A stretch of 64,000 bases of DNA from Methanolobus psychrophilus R15 (GCA_000306725.1 CP003083.1:620001-684000), one strand, 5' to 3'. Shown: positions 17,313-27,421, counted from the stretch's first letter. The notes: generated from the letters alone by a model not told the origin. Program-made: numbers and translations.

Positions 17313-18227
17313 ATGAGATCAAAAACCTGCTTACCTTCAGACCTGAAAATGGTCATAGCGCTTGTCCTGATGACAGACCTTTTCATACTCATCCCTTTTC
17401 TGAGCAACAGTCCCATCCGTACCTTACTGGGCCTTCCCATGGTGCTCTTTCTTCCGGGCTATGCTTTGATAGCTGCCCTTTTCCCCTCTAAGGATGATCT
17501 GGACGGGATAGAACGCATTGCCTTAAGTTTTGGACTGAGCATTGCAGTGGTCCCCCTCATAGGACTGGGACTGAATTACACTCCCTGGGGCATACGACTT
17601 GTCCCCGTACTTGTAGCAGTCTCAGCCTTCACCCTTGCCATGACCCTGATATCTTCCTACAGAAGAAAGAATGCGGGTGAGGATGCATTTTCGGTTCCTT
17701 TCATGCAGATGTATACATCCCTGAGAGATGAACTGAGCTCAAAGCCACAGTCAAAACTTGACCGCATCCTGAGCATTGTGCTTGTTATCTCGATCCTGTT
17801 ATCTGTCATCACTCTTGTATATGTGGTAGTAACTCCCAAACAAGGTGAGAAGTTCACGGAGTTCTACATACTGGGCACACAGGGCTTGGCAGATAACTAT
17901 AACACCCGCCTTGTAACAGGCGAGAGCACCGATGTGATAGTCGGCATCGTCAACCATGAATATGCGACTGTCAACTACTCCCTTGAACTGCGACTTGATA
18001 ATGAAATAATGGATATTCCGTCCAGCTTCAGGCATATATCGCTTGAGCATAATGCCACCTGGGAGATGCCTCTATCGTTTTCTCCTGCCTTTACAGGAAA
18101 TGACATGAAGCTGCAATACCTGCTCTACAGAAAAGACAACATGACAGCGCCTTACAGGGACCTTCATCTCTGGATCAGCGTCAGGGAGCCCGGGGAAGAT
18201 TCTTCTGACATAGGACATGAATCCTGA
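17313..18227 (+). CDS. DUF1616 membrane protein
   Basis: 304 residues. Four hydrophobic segments occupy the N-terminal ~120 residues (including LLGLPMVLFLPGYALIAALF, typical of the family), then a cytoplasmic loop. A further membrane segment (ILSIVLVISILLSVITLVYV) precedes an exported beta-rich domain with FTEFYILG and VGIVNHE. This matches DUF1616 proteins of Methanosarcinales, often found in surface glycan regions. The biochemical role is unknown. The start lies ~170 bases from the IS right end, so promoter elements may have been altered by the insertion. Confidence 0.85.
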   Translation: MRSKTCLPSDLKMVIALVLMTDLFILIPFLSNSPIRTLLGLPMVLFLPGYALIAALFPSKDDLDGIERIALSFGLSIAVVPLIGLGLNYTPWGIRLVPVLVAVSAFTLAMTLISSYRRKNAGEDAFSVPFMQMYTSLRDELSSKPQSKLDRILSIVLVISILLSVITLVYVVVTPKQGEKFTEFYILGTQGLADNYNTRLVTGESTDVIVGIVNHEYATVNYSLELRLDNEIMDIPSSFRHISLEHNATWEMPLSFSPAFTGNDMKLQYLLYRKDNMTAPYRDLHLWISVREPGEDSSDIGHES

Positions 18228-18738
18228 TCCTGTCTGAGCACAACCTATATTGGTCTGTATCACTTTTTCCATCACAGGTGCCCTGGGCAAGAACAGGCTG
18301 GACCCCGTCAGGCTGACAGGCCTGAATAGCCTGTTCATGTTGCGCGCATTTTGAGTGCATACTGCGGAATAAATGGAAATATAACCATTGTACTCTGTGA
18401 AAACACTTATTATGTCGTGTTGCGGCATTAATTAATCGGATTATCCTCTAAAGGACAAGGATTTGCTTTATAAGTGCTTTGAAATATCTAATACAAAATG
18501 CTCAGGAACATTACTTCCAAACTTATAAATCTTACAATGATTCCTATAGAGTAGTTTTTTAAATTTTCTTAAAATGCTTACTCCCCTTTAACGCGCGATA
18601 ATGTTATAAACGTAGAGCAATGTTTGTATATTGGAGTGGAATGGATTTACGGCTATTGAATAGCAGTTGCCATGTATACTTCTGGAATTGTATTCAAGGG
18701 GGCTTGAATACATTATTATATTTAACGGGGGAGTACAA
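18228..18738. other. Intergenic leader region of the glycosyltransferase gene
   Basis: No gene supported. An inverted repeat (GAACAGGCT at 18291-18299 with AGCCTGTTC at 18328-18336) could terminate the DUF1616 transcript. A TATA-like GTTATAAACG lies near 18603, leaving a leader of roughly 110 bases before ATG 18739. Confidence 0.45.
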
Positions 18739-20292
18739 ATGGGAGTTACAGGTATAATCCCTGCCTATAACGACGAGGCCAACATACATGACGTCATCAA
18801 AAAGGCAGGCCTATATGTAGATAATATTGTAGTTGTGGACGATGGAAGCATAGATTCCACTGCATACATAGCTGAGAAAATGGATGCACACGTAATAAAG
18901 CACGATAATCATAAAGGGAAAATGGAATCACTCCGGACAGCTTTCAGGTATTCACAGAAATTCGGGAATGGTCCGGTCATTATAATAAACGCCGATGATC
19001 TCTACGATCCTGATGCCATACCCAAGCTCATAACTCCGGTCATGTGGATGGAAGCAGATGCTGTTGTGGGTTACAACGAATACCCGGGACAGGGTATTAA
19101 CACTGATCTGCAGTCACTGATCGATATGGCCCCATATCTTGATTCAGATGGCAAGTATCTGTCAAAGTACCTTTCACAGAATATCGGCTTCACCGCCTTC
19201 TCGTCACTCTCGACAGCTTCCCTTACCTTTACTGAGGACAGCCTGCCCGAGGAGCTCTGTCTGGTGAAGGACGCCTTGAACGCAGGGTTCAAGTTAAAGG
19301 AAGTAAGCGTTAAAAAGGTCAGGGAAAAGAACACCGATATCTTCTATAAACATAAAATAGGCGTTGTAGTGCCTGCATATAATGAAGAGAAACTGATACG
19401 CACAACCATTGAAGGAATTCCCGGCTATGTCAATCGCATATATGTCATCAACGATGCCAGCACCGATAGCACAGCAGAAGTGCTGAACTCGGTAAATGAC
19501 CCCCGGCTCTCTGTCATCACCCATGAGAAGAACCAGGGTGTGGGTGCAGCTATCCTTCACGGCTACAAGCGTGCACTTCAGGAAGGCATGGACATCATGG
19601 TCGTAATGGGTGGAGACAACCAGATGAATCCGGCACATATGCCCAGCCTGCTGATGCCCATCATCGAAGGCAAGGCAGATTATACAAAAGGCAATCGTCT
19701 GGGCTGTGATGAATTCCGCTGCGGTATGAGCTCATGGCGCCTGTTTGGAAACTCCTTGCTGAGCCTGATCACCAAGATCGGAAGCGGATACTGGCACATA
19801 ACTGATCCGCAGAATGGCTACACAGCCATCTCAAAGCATGCTCTTTCCAATATGGAGATCGACACTCTTTACACTTATTACGGCTATTGCAATGACATGC
19901 TGGTCAAGCTCAACACGTTTGGTTTCAAGACCCAGGATGTCACCATGCCTGCGCACTATGGGGAAGAGAAGTCCAGCATCAAGTATAGCAGATACATGTC
20001 CAAGGTATCCGTCATGCTGTTTAAGAAATTCCTGTGGAGGCTTAAGATCAAGTACTCTATAACCAATTTTCATCCGCTTGTGCTTTTTTATGTGTTCGGG
20101 ATGATATTCCTGCCACTGGGAGTACTCACAGGATTGTACATACTATTATCAGGCCTGGTCACCGGATGGTATATCCCTGCCAGTCTGCCTCTGATTGGTG
20201 CATTGTTCTTCATTGCCGGGCTTCAGATGACCCTTTTCGCAATGTTCTTTGACATGAAGGAATGTTACAGAGCAATGGATGTCAGTCTCTGA
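18739..20292 (+). CDS. Tandem GT2 glycosyltransferase
   Basis: About 517 residues from ATG 18739 (GGGGGAG upstream); a longer frame from 18667 lacks a ribosome site. Two family-2 glycosyltransferase domains follow each other. The first (~1-200) has IIPAYNDEANI, VVDDGS and INADDLYDPD. The second (~205-430) has VVPAYNEEKLI, NDASTDST, MGGDNQMNP and DPQNGYTAIS, and resembles dolichol/undecaprenyl-phosphate mannosyltransferases. The C-terminus has two membrane segments. The first domain lacks the later acceptor part, so it may be degenerate. It probably transfers a sugar to a lipid carrier on the cytoplasmic face during surface glycan synthesis. Confidence 0.85.
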   Translation: MGVTGIIPAYNDEANIHDVIKKAGLYVDNIVVVDDGSIDSTAYIAEKMDAHVIKHDNHKGKMESLRTAFRYSQKFGNGPVIIINADDLYDPDAIPKLITPVMWMEADAVVGYNEYPGQGINTDLQSLIDMAPYLDSDGKYLSKYLSQNIGFTAFSSLSTASLTFTEDSLPEELCLVKDALNAGFKLKEVSVKKVREKNTDIFYKHKIGVVVPAYNEEKLIRTTIEGIPGYVNRIYVINDASTDSTAEVLNSVNDPRLSVITHEKNQGVGAAILHGYKRALQEGMDIMVVMGGDNQMNPAHMPSLLMPIIEGKADYTKGNRLGCDEFRCGMSSWRLFGNSLLSLITKIGSGYWHITDPQNGYTAISKHALSNMEIDTLYTYYGYCNDMLVKLNTFGFKTQDVTMPAHYGEEKSSIKYSRYMSKVSVMLFKKFLWRLKIKYSITNFHPLVLFYVFGMIFLPLGVLTGLYILLSGLVTGWYIPASLPLIGALFFIAGLQMTLFAMFFDMKECYRAMDVSL

Positions 20293-20340
20293 GCATCATG
20301 TGAAATTAAAAAGCAGTCAGGATTTAAAATGATTAAAAAT

Positions 20341-20366
20341 CCGCCATCCCGGGCAGGGAATGGCGG
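20341..20366. terminator. Convergent hairpin terminator
   Basis: CCGCCATCCC...GGGAATGGCGG stem-loop between the plus-strand GT2 gene and the minus-strand beta-helix gene; AT-rich flanks on both sides make it a plausible shared terminator. Confidence 0.65.
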
Positions 20367-20496
20367 AGTTCTTCTATTTAGTATTCAACACCCATTAAAA
20401 GCATAAACATGTTCTGCCAACAGACAGTACGCAAATGACTTGAGCGTAAGCTCTTTACTGTTGTATGCTTCTAAGTTGAGTAAACTATTAATTAGA

Positions 20497-22989
20497 TTAT
20501 TTGCCGTCTGCACCGGAGAACACATTATTCTCAACTACAGGGCTATCAACGTTTTCCATTAATATAGCTTTTTCATCTCCGTTGTTCCAGTTACCGGCAT
20601 CTTCAATGGTGTTGCCAGAAACAATTACATGCTGATAATATTTTGCGATATCACCTGATATCTTGGTCGCTCCAATGACCCGGATGCCTGTGGCCTGACC
20701 TTCTGCATCGAAGTTCCCTTTAATGTTGTTACCTGCTACCGTCAGGTGATGCAAAGGCACCGGATATCTGTCATCATCATTGATGTGGGCGATGTGTATG
20801 GGTATCCTGGAGTCTGTTATCGTGTTGTCCTCTATATAAAGATGGTTTGCTCCATGGCTATCGATAGCTTCCCCGGCGGGATTGTTTTCGATAGTGTTGT
20901 TGCGTATGTATATATGATCTGAATATCTGTAAGTGCTGCTGCCTTTCATTATAGCGACACCATAGGTGTTAGGGCTCGTTCCATTCACATTGATGTCCCT
21001 GAACAGATTATCATCAACTACCACATTGCTGGCTCCTTTGCCAATCATCACTCCTGCGTGACCATACTCAAGGAACTGGTTATCCTGAATGGTTATGTCC
21101 TGGTTGCGATCGGATGTAGAGCTGGCTCCCATATATATGCCAAAATCCCTGAAATTGCGGAAAGTGTTCTCCCGGATAAAGGCATTACTGCTGTTCTGGA
21201 TGTAGATCAGACCGTTGTTACCTGCTCGGTCCAGGTATTCCTTGTCAGGGTTGATGAACTCAAAACCGCTGACTGTGACATTTTCCAGGTCTGTTAGCGT
21301 GAATATACTGTATCCTGTGATCACAGCATTGTTCCCTATCAGTTCTATGTCTGACTTAAGGGCCACAGGTGAGCTGATAGCATAGGTTTCCTGTTCGAAT
21401 GTGATGGTCCCGTTGTCAACTGCATTGACCGCAGCTTTCACAGCGTCAGTGTCACTGCCACCTACGTATACAGTTTCTCCGCTGCCTGTAAGGACAGTTG
21501 TTGTACCATCGATCTTAGAAATAGAAATGCTGGCGTCTGTGACACCAGCATTATTTACTGCCTCAGCAGTGCTTTGGGAAGGTTCGGCCGTAAGTTTCAT
21601 TGCACCGTTGGATGCAGCGAACTTCGATGTATCCTGTTCCTGTGCATTTACGGCATATATGTGACCGTAACCGGGAGCTGAAAAGGCATCATAGTCCACA
21701 GAACTGTCGAACTCATTGTTCTTCATCGTGACACTGAAATCCTTTGCAGCAGGCATCATCTCAACACCGAACGTGGAGCCCGATATCCTCTTGATGTTCT
21801 TGATACTATTCTCTTCAAGTACCAGATTGTTGGCATTATTCAGGTTGATACCTGTACCACCGACGCCGGATATCGTATTATTCTTAATGACACCGCCGTC
21901 CACATCCCTGAGCACTATGCCTCCGTCATCGCTGACGAGCCAGCTGTTAACATCCTCTATGACATTGTCTGAGATCGTCACATTCTGGTGTGGTCCGGCA
22001 TTGTTGCGTGCACCAAGCACATGTATTCCGGAATGCTGTTTGTCAGGGGAATTCATGTTCCCTTTAACATAGTTCCCGGTAATGACTATGGTGTGCAGCG
22101 GCAGGGGATATGTACCCTCACTGGTCTGGTAGGAAGCTGCTATAGGTACTTTGCAGTCGATGACTGTGTTGTCCTGGATGTACACATGGTTAGCACCGTG
22201 ACTGTCAATACCTTCCCATACGGGGTTGTTCTCTATCCAGTTGTTCCGGATATATATGTACTCCGAATGCGCGTAGGAATTGCTTCCCTTGGCAAGTGCA
22301 ATGCCATAGGCATTACCATTCACTTTCTTGACATTGATGTCCTTGAACACATTGTCATCGACATATATGTTATTGGACTGCTTCCATATCATAACTCCAC
22401 AGTAGCCATAATCAAGGAACTCATTGTTCCTGATTGTTATCTGCTCGTTGAAGTGGGAAGTTGAGCCAACTGCAAGGTTGATACCGTAATCTCTGAAATT
22501 GCGGAAGGTATTGTCCTCTATCACACAGTTCTTGCTGTTTGTGATATCTATGAGGCCTTTGTTGGCAGCAATTGAAGTGTACTGTGCAGCCGGATTGGTA
22601 AACTCGAAACCTCTTATTGTGACATCGGTCTTGCCGGTTATCATGAATATGATATAACCTTGCATGACCGCATTGTCTCCAACAAGTTCTATATTGGACT
22701 TCAGTTCCACAGGTGAGCTGATAGAGTATGTTCCGGGGTTGAACAGGATAACACCCTCATCGATGGCGTCGATCGCAGATCTCACGGCCTGCACGTCATC
22801 TGTTCCGGTGTATATGACCTCTCCGTCGGTCATCCGGACACTTATAGTGCCGGCTTCTTTTGATATGGTGATCGATTCATTTGTCTCTGCAGGACTGATA
22901 GCAGCCGCAGAGGCTGTTGCTCCTAAACTTAGGTTGAGGAACAATATAACCATTAAAAGGTTTGTGGTGGTTTTCCATCTGATAGCCAT
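20497..22989 (-). CDS. Secreted right-handed beta-helix protein 1 (C-terminally short)
   Basis: 830 residues. The signal peptide (LLMVILFLNLSLGATASAAA) is followed by two copies of a beta-helix module. Each starts with a DVQAVRSAIDAI...GTYSISSPVELKSNIELVG leader and continues with repeats of the N-x-I-x-x-N type (IRNNWIENNP, VYIQDNTVIDC). This is the pectate-lyase/NosD-like solenoid of many polysaccharide-binding or -cleaving proteins. Relative to its paralogues the second module stops early (ending NNVFSGADGK), and the PKD domain is missing. Exported. A role in cleaving or binding matrix polysaccharide, as for Methanosarcina disaggregatase, is an inference. Confidence 0.8.
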   Translation of the reverse strand: MAIRWKTTTNLLMVILFLNLSLGATASAAAISPAETNESITISKEAGTISVRMTDGEVIYTGTDDVQAVRSAIDAIDEGVILFNPGTYSISSPVELKSNIELVGDNAVMQGYIIFMITGKTDVTIRGFEFTNPAAQYTSIAANKGLIDITNSKNCVIEDNTFRNFRDYGINLAVGSTSHFNEQITIRNNEFLDYGYCGVMIWKQSNNIYVDDNVFKDINVKKVNGNAYGIALAKGSNSYAHSEYIYIRNNWIENNPVWEGIDSHGANHVYIQDNTVIDCKVPIAASYQTSEGTYPLPLHTIVITGNYVKGNMNSPDKQHSGIHVLGARNNAGPHQNVTISDNVIEDVNSWLVSDDGGIVLRDVDGGVIKNNTISGVGGTGINLNNANNLVLEENSIKNIKRISGSTFGVEMMPAAKDFSVTMKNNEFDSSVDYDAFSAPGYGHIYAVNAQEQDTSKFAASNGAMKLTAEPSQSTAEAVNNAGVTDASISISKIDGTTTVLTGSGETVYVGGSDTDAVKAAVNAVDNGTITFEQETYAISSPVALKSDIELIGNNAVITGYSIFTLTDLENVTVSGFEFINPDKEYLDRAGNNGLIYIQNSSNAFIRENTFRNFRDFGIYMGASSTSDRNQDITIQDNQFLEYGHAGVMIGKGASNVVVDDNLFRDINVNGTSPNTYGVAIMKGSSTYRYSDHIYIRNNTIENNPAGEAIDSHGANHLYIEDNTITDSRIPIHIAHINDDDRYPVPLHHLTVAGNNIKGNFDAEGQATGIRVIGATKISGDIAKYYQHVIVSGNTIEDAGNWNNGDEKAILMENVDSPVVENNVFSGADGK

Positions 22990-23201
22990 TTTAGACCTCT
23001 TAAACGTGTTTATTATAGCTAGTTCTGGCTTTTCTTAAAGCTGCTAGGTCATTTACCTGCCAATATGATTCCATCAGCATAGTCGTCAGGGAACAAATGG
23101 TCAGGATATGGGGAAATATCCGTGGGGAGACCATTGGCCTTTACGAACAAAATGTGATTATTATGAACATATTATGACGGGCTCTTCGTAGATTCTGCTA
23201 A

Positions 23202-23222
23202 CTGTATATATAGTCTGGCAGA
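23202..23222 (-). promoter_or_regulatory. Promoter shared by beta-helix genes (copy 1)
   Basis: TGTATATATAGTCTGGCAGA (plus strand) aligns with AGTATATATAATCTGTCAGA at 26975-26994, 17 of 20 identical. It contains a TATA box plus a flanking CTGNCAGA block that could be a BRE/activator site. It lies about 215 bases before ATG 22989. Confidence 0.6.
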
Positions 23223-23640
23223 CCCAAAAAAACGCTTGTGTTGTTTTAAAGCCAATTCTGGGATAGTTCAAGGCTTTGTTTTATATGGTACGTAACAATA
23301 TGACTTTTCAGTTATCTATAGGACAGTTCCTTCCATACGAGATGACATATGACTCCTGATCAGGTAATGCTGCCATGGAACATATTTGAAATCTTCTGGC
23401 AGCACCATGATACCTCTTAGTGGCAAATGAAGTACTATTGAAGAGTCAATAGGCTTACATGTCATTCAAAGACCCTAATACCGGAAAAGAGGTGATAATA
23501 GTACCTTTTACATGTTTCTAATAGCACCCTGCGGTTAGGAAAAGAATGTATTTGGCTGCAGATGCGCAGATAATTGTAGAAATGCTGGTGCCCGATGCCC
23601 GCACACGGCAGAAAAATGTGTTAATGAAAAATATATGGAT

Positions 23641-23664
23641 GGCGGACTCATTCATTGGTCCGCC
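23641..23664 (-). terminator. Hairpin terminator of beta-helix gene 2
   Basis: GGCGGAC...GTCCGCC, 7-bp stem with a 10-base loop, about 25 bases past the stop codon of the minus-strand gene. Confidence 0.6.
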
Positions 23665-23686
23665 AGCCTGATTTGGTCTTAAGTCT

Positions 23687-26600
23687 TCATTTCACGATCA
23701 CTGTTAAAGTGTCCGTGCTTGTCTGTCCCTTCATGTTGTTTATTGTCAGGGTGACGATATATTTGCCTTGTTCTTCGAAAGTGTGGTTCACTATCATACC
23801 GGTTGCATCCCTCTGGATGCCGTCGGAGTCATCAAAGTCCCATGAATAGGTGACTATTCCATATTTGTCGAAGGATTCGCCTCCATAGAATATCACTGTA
23901 CTTCCTGCATCAGCTACTCTGCCTGCTGCGTTGGCAACAGGGAGGTCATCTGCAGGTTCTTGGGGTGCTGGCTCTTCAAGAACTATCAGTTTCATACTCT
24001 CGTTTGAATTGTCAAACAAGGATATGTCCTGATTCGTTACGCTTACTTCGTATGTGTGTCCTGATCCACTTTCGGCACGTGCATGGTATCCTACAGAGCT
24101 GTCAAAGATGTTGCTTATGAGAGTAGCATGCTGATCCATGCCACTTGCCAGCATCTTCACTCCTACGGTGGAACCTGAGATCTCTCTCATGCCACTGAAG
24201 GTGTTGCTCTGCATGACCACATTGTCCGCATTCTCCATGTTAATACCCACACCGCCGGCGCCGGATATATCATTGTTATCAATGACAGCTCCGTTGATGT
24301 TTCGCAGTACAATGGCTCCATCCTCACTGACCAGCCAGTTGTTGACATCAACGATAGCATTGCCGGAGATGTTCAATCCCTGATAGGGCTGGACGATGGT
24401 ACCATCCCTGCTTACTCCTCCGAAGATGTAGATACCGGAGTTCTGCTTCTCGAGGCCGAGGTCTCCTGTAACAGAGTTTCCAATCACTGAAAGGTTGCTC
24501 AGGGCAGCAGGGTACTTGTCATCCTGATTGACATGAACAATGTATATAGGTATCCTGCAGTCTGTGATGATGTTATTCTCAACGTAAAGGTTGTTGGCCC
24601 CATGACTGTCGATAGCTTCCCCGGTGGGGTTGTTCTCGATAGTGTTGCCACGGATATAGACATACTCCGAATAGTCGTATGTGCTGCTGTCCTTCATGAC
24701 CGCAACTCCGTAGGAGTTCGCATACATGGCCTTTACATTGATATTCCTGAACAGGTTGTCCTCAACGATCACATTGCTTGCCTGTTTCCCAATCATTATT
24801 CCACAGTAGCCATAATCAAGGAACTGGTTACCCTTTATAGTGACATTCTGGCTGCTGTCGGATGCTGTGCGGGTGGCGAGGTATATACCAAAGTCTCTGA
24901 AGTTGCGGAAAACATTATCCTGGACAAAGACATCTTCACTGTTCTGGATGTCTATGAGCCCGTTATTACCTGCGCGTCCGAGATACTGAGCATCAGGATT
25001 ACTGAACTCGAATCCTCTTATCGTGACATTTGTTTCATCTTTTATTGTGAATATGTTGTAACCATTCAGCACAGCATTGTTCCCGACCAGTTCCATGTCT
25101 GAACTTAGAGCAACGGCTGAACTGATAGCATAGGTTCCCTCCTCGAAAACGATAGTTCCCTGATAGACGTTGTTCAGAGCTGCCTTAACAGCTTCAACAT
25201 CATTGTTTCCACTGTACACTATCTTACCATCATCGGTCTTAACAACAGTAGTATCGGCGTTCTTGGAAATGCCTATCCATGAATTAGTGACATCAGCATT
25301 GTCCGTTGGCTCGGTCCTGGTGCCAGGCTGTGGTGGTGTGAGTGGTGGTGTGTACGGTGAAGTAACGACATTGGAGTCTGTTTGAACGTTCAGTTTCAAA
25401 GCGCCTGTGAATTTGGACTGGACCTGGTTCACAATGTTTACGACGTATACATTGCTTCCCTTGGCGTATCCATAGCCATGGTAGTTCACAGTGCTATCAT
25501 ACTTATTGTTCTTGATAGTTGCACTGAAGCTTTTTGCAACAGGTGACATTTTGACACCCATCGTAGAGCCGGATATTTTTTTCAGGTTCTTGATGTCATT
25601 GTTCTGTACCAGAGCGTTGTCTGTGTTCAACAGGTTAATTCCTGTTCCGCCTACGCCGGTAATGAGATTGTTATCGACGACGACCCCGTTAACATCTCTG
25701 AGAACAATGGCACCGTCATCGCTGACAAGCCAGCTGTTGACATCGATGATGGTATTGCCTGAAACAGTCACATTCGTGTATGGTTTTGCATAGTTGCGCG
25801 CACCAAGTACATGTATCCCGGAATGCTGTTTCTCAGGGGCATTCATGTTCCCTTTGACATAGTTCCCGGTAATTACTATGGTGTGCACAGGCAACGGATA
25901 TGTACCCTCGTTAGTCTGATAGGATACTGCTATGGGTACCTTACAGTTTATGACTGTGTTATCCTGGATGTACACATGGTTAGCGCCGTGACTGTCGATA
26001 CCTTCCCATACCGGACAGTTCTCTATCCAGTTGGACCTGATATAGATGTGCTCTGAGTGCTTGTAGGAATTGCTTCCCTTGGCAACTGCTATGCCATAAG
26101 CATTACCATTCACTTTCCTTACATTGATGTTCTTGAAGGTGTTATCCTCCACATATATGTAGTTGGACTGCTTGCCGATCATCACTCCGCAGTAACCGTA
26201 ATCAAGGAAGCTGTTATTCCTCACGGCTATATTCTTGTTGTAGTGGGATGTGGAACTGACTCCGATATAAATTCCGTAGTCCCTGAAGTTGCGGAAGGTG
26301 TTATCCTCTATCACACAGTTGTTGCTGTTGACAATGTTGATAAAGCCCTTGCTGGAAGCAATTGCAGTGTATGTTGCAGTAGGGTTACTGAATTCGAATC
26401 CCCTTACTGTGACGTTTGTCGCACTGGTTATCGTAAATACGTTGTACCCCTTGATCACTGCATTCTTTCCTACAAGTTCAATGTTGGATTTGAGTGCAAC
26501 GGGAGTGGCTATATTGTACGTTCCCTGATTGACAAGGATAGTGCCTTTACTGATAGCATTGACCGCGGTATTAAAGGCCTGTACATCGTTGGTACCGCTG

Positions 26601-26782
26601 TATAGTGTCTTGCCGTCGATTGTCTGTACCCGCGTAATGCCGGCGTCTTTAGATATGCTTATTGAGTAGTTCACCTCTGCAGAGCTGCCACTGACAGCTG
26701 CTGAAGAGATTGCTGCCCCTAAACTTATGTTAAGGACTAAAAAAGCCAATAAAAGGCTTGCTGTTTTTCTTTTACAATACAT
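23687..26782 (-). CDS. Secreted right-handed beta-helix protein 2 with PKD domain
   Basis: About 1031 residues from ATG 26782, which follows GAGGTCAGAA; the longer frame to 26908 would place 42 extra residues before the signal peptide. After the signal (LLLAFLVLNISLGAAISSAA) come two full beta-helix modules of ~440 residues, separated by a Pro/Thr linker (TPPLTPPQPGTRTEP). Each has FSNP...NVTIRGFEF-type and NHVYIQDNTV-type coils and an IDSHGANH segment kept in all four paralogues. The C-terminus is a PKD domain (VANAAGRV...YSWDFDDSDG...TVIVK). It is likely displayed on the surface and contacts polysaccharide. No catalytic residues can be assigned. Confidence 0.85.
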   Translation of the reverse strand: MYCKRKTASLLLAFLVLNISLGAAISSAAVSGSSAEVNYSISISKDAGITRVQTIDGKTLYSGTNDVQAFNTAVNAISKGTILVNQGTYNIATPVALKSNIELVGKNAVIKGYNVFTITSATNVTVRGFEFSNPTATYTAIASSKGFINIVNSNNCVIEDNTFRNFRDYGIYIGVSSTSHYNKNIAVRNNSFLDYGYCGVMIGKQSNYIYVEDNTFKNINVRKVNGNAYGIAVAKGSNSYKHSEHIYIRSNWIENCPVWEGIDSHGANHVYIQDNTVINCKVPIAVSYQTNEGTYPLPVHTIVITGNYVKGNMNAPEKQHSGIHVLGARNYAKPYTNVTVSGNTIIDVNSWLVSDDGAIVLRDVNGVVVDNNLITGVGGTGINLLNTDNALVQNNDIKNLKKISGSTMGVKMSPVAKSFSATIKNNKYDSTVNYHGYGYAKGSNVYVVNIVNQVQSKFTGALKLNVQTDSNVVTSPYTPPLTPPQPGTRTEPTDNADVTNSWIGISKNADTTVVKTDDGKIVYSGNNDVEAVKAALNNVYQGTIVFEEGTYAISSAVALSSDMELVGNNAVLNGYNIFTIKDETNVTIRGFEFSNPDAQYLGRAGNNGLIDIQNSEDVFVQDNVFRNFRDFGIYLATRTASDSSQNVTIKGNQFLDYGYCGIMIGKQASNVIVEDNLFRNINVKAMYANSYGVAVMKDSSTYDYSEYVYIRGNTIENNPTGEAIDSHGANNLYVENNIITDCRIPIYIVHVNQDDKYPAALSNLSVIGNSVTGDLGLEKQNSGIYIFGGVSRDGTIVQPYQGLNISGNAIVDVNNWLVSEDGAIVLRNINGAVIDNNDISGAGGVGINMENADNVVMQSNTFSGMREISGSTVGVKMLASGMDQHATLISNIFDSSVGYHARAESGSGHTYEVSVTNQDISLFDNSNESMKLIVLEEPAPQEPADDLPVANAAGRVADAGSTVIFYGGESFDKYGIVTYSWDFDDSDGIQRDATGMIVNHTFEEQGKYIVTLTINNMKGQTSTDTLTVIVK

Positions 26783-26974
26783 TTCTGACCTCTTAAACGT
26801 TTTTTCACAAATAGGGTTTTTAGTTGTTAGGTCAACCTGTGTACAATAACGCACAGGAATATTTCGTTTGTTCCTTAGCAGGGAAGCATAAATTGTGCTA
26901 TTATCCATAGCTGCTGGAACAAACTCATCACTCCTATGATATATTGTGACAAGCTAATCGTAAGTATTCTTAAA

Positions 26975-26994
26975 AGTATATATAATCTGTCAGA
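26975..26994 (-). promoter_or_regulatory. Promoter shared by beta-helix genes (copy 2)
   Basis: AGTATATATAATCTGTCAGA, the counterpart of 23202-23222, about 195 bases before ATG 26782. The leader again carries GACCTCTTAAACGT (26787-26800) ahead of the start. The rest of 26783-27177 shows no gene apart from the start region of the plus-strand gene at 27178. Confidence 0.6.
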
Positions 26995-27177
26995 TTCAAA
27001 AAGTAGCTAGTGTTAGATTTTCAGCCTGCCAATAATGATAATTTGAAAAATAAATATCACACAAATATTATATTTATATTTTTTTCGTTCTTATTTTGCA
27101 TTTACTATCTTAAAGGTGGACATAAATAGTTCTATGAGCATTACAAATCCCATCTCAGGAATTTAAAGGGCGGTACG

Positions 27178-27393
27178 ATGAACACCGAAATCATAAAAGC
27201 TAAACGGAACAACATGAAAGAGATCAGGAAAATAAGCAAGAGCCTTAATATGTATGCACTGGCAACGGTAATATGTCTGGCTCTGGCTATAGGACTGTTT
27301 ATACAGAAAGAGCCGCTTGCGGGCTTTGGATGGTTGGTGGCGGCTATCATCTCCTGCCTGTCTGCTTACAGGGAGATCATTCTGAAGAGATGA
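27178..27393 (+). CDS. Small membrane protein (71 aa)
   Basis: Starts at ATG 27178 with GGGCGG just upstream. It has a basic N-terminal helix (IIKAKRNNMKEIRKISK) and then two closely spaced hydrophobic segments (YALATVICLALAIGLFI and GFGWLVAAIISCLSAY), ending in a basic tail. It lies alone and opposite to the beta-helix genes. No family recognised. Confidence 0.6.
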   Translation: MNTEIIKAKRNNMKEIRKISKSLNMYALATVICLALAIGLFIQKEPLAGFGWLVAAIISCLSAYREIILKR

Positions 27394-27421
27394 TGTCCAT
27401 TAAATGTCTAAAAAAGAATGT

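Larger units (their letters stand above)
22990..23686. other. Long leader and spacer between beta-helix genes 1 and 2
   Basis: Holds the promoter at 23202-23222, a leader of about 190 bases and the terminator of gene 2 at 23641-23664. The leader carries GACCTCTTAAACGT at 22994-23007, identical to a block before gene 2 and containing the ribosome site. The part 23223-23640 has no supportable gene. Confidence 0.55.

Noticed and set aside
26783-26908. 42-residue N-terminal extension of beta-helix protein 2
   Set aside because: It would precede the signal peptide; the ribosome site and conserved leader block support ATG 26782.
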